Assembly: GCA_017988355.1 (NCBI GenBank)
Contig: JAGNRX010000062.1
Location: 1 to 6,774, forward strand
DNA from: Bacteroidales bacterium
GTDB lineage: Bacteria > Bacteroidota > Bacteroidia > Bacteroidales > P3
Length of the DNA stretch: 6,774 bases
Direction of reading: 5' to 3'
Shown: one piece after another, positions 6,684-6,774 of the stretch
Layout: every line of letters starts with the position of its first letter
How positions within the stretch are numbered: the stretch's first letter is position 1
The notes under the pieces: model-generated
What the model was told of the DNA's origin: nothing
The model's database searches: none
Seen by the model: only the letters and a program-made list of their open reading frames with translations
Made by a program: the position numbers and the translations under genes

Positions 6684-6774
6684 GTTTCCTTCTTTATCGT
6701 AGATTACTCCAAACTGTCCTGAGGCTATTCCTTGAATTTTATCTTCGGATTCTATCCTATATATATCGTTTATC
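6654..6774 (-). CDS. mnmA: C-terminal end of a minus-strand gene, probably tRNA 2-thiouridylase MnmA
   Basis: On the minus strand a frame open at the window edge encodes 39 residues and stops at TAG (6656-6654). It contains EDKIQGIASGQFGVIYD and then CLGSGVII at the C-terminus. The pattern GxxxGQxxVxYD followed closely by LGxGxI is characteristic of the C-terminal beta-barrel of MnmA (TrmU), which thiolates U34 of tRNA-Lys, -Glu and -Gln using ATP and sulfur relayed from IscS. The catalytic PP-loop and Cys residues lie beyond the window. The natural-looking C-terminus supports a real gene and not a chance frame. It converges on the exonuclease gene and overlaps it by 30 nt. The assignment rests on one short motif and is moderate. 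Confidence 0.6.
   Translation of the reverse strand, partial: INDIYRIESEDKIQGIASGQFGVIYDKEGNLCLGSGVII

Overview
The window reads as chromosomal DNA of an AT-rich member of the Bacteroidetes, most likely Bacteroidales (inference). Supporting signs are the absence of Shine-Dalgarno sequences before any start codon, a long Bacteroidetes-style PurF relative, a Zn-ligand-free IleS C-terminus, and a TAnnTTTG-type -7 promoter element before the last plus-strand gene. No tRNA, rRNA, CRISPR-Cas, phage or transposase gene is visible.

Region 1 (1-5504) is a compact plus-strand run of four genes: the 3' part of ileS (isoleucyl-tRNA synthetase), recA (recombinase), nadE (NAD+ synthetase) and a large class II glutamine amidotransferase/PRPP transferase (purF-type). 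The gaps are 20, 0 and 5 nt, so they look co-transcribed, linking translation, recombination/repair, NAD and purine synthesis. The main surprise in the genes is NadE. Its ammonia-using synthetase domain is intact, but the nucleophilic Cys of its N-terminal glutaminase domain is Phe135 (ICED-type motif reads FFED), so it probably cannot use glutamine itself. The purF-type gene directly after it encodes its own glutaminase domain, with Cys9 as probable nucleophile but an unusual oxyanion-hole sequence.

Region 2 (5505-6023) is a 519-bp intergenic region with dense structure. It starts with a strong intrinsic terminator closing the operon. Next come six copies of a 14-bp hyphenated palindrome, GACATGGGTATGTC, spaced at exactly 23 bp with six-fold conserved cores and variable 9-nt spacers. 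Then comes a roughly 180-nt tract almost devoid of C on the plus strand, containing a decaying 42-bp tandem repeat and a textbook G-quadruplex motif. It ends with a candidate promoter. The 23-bp array is the strongest candidate for something undescribed.

Region 3 (6024-6774) holds a DEDDh-family 3'-5' exonuclease on the plus strand, overlapped tail-to-tail by the C-terminal end of a minus-strand gene that looks like the tRNA 2-thiouridylase mnmA and leaves the window.
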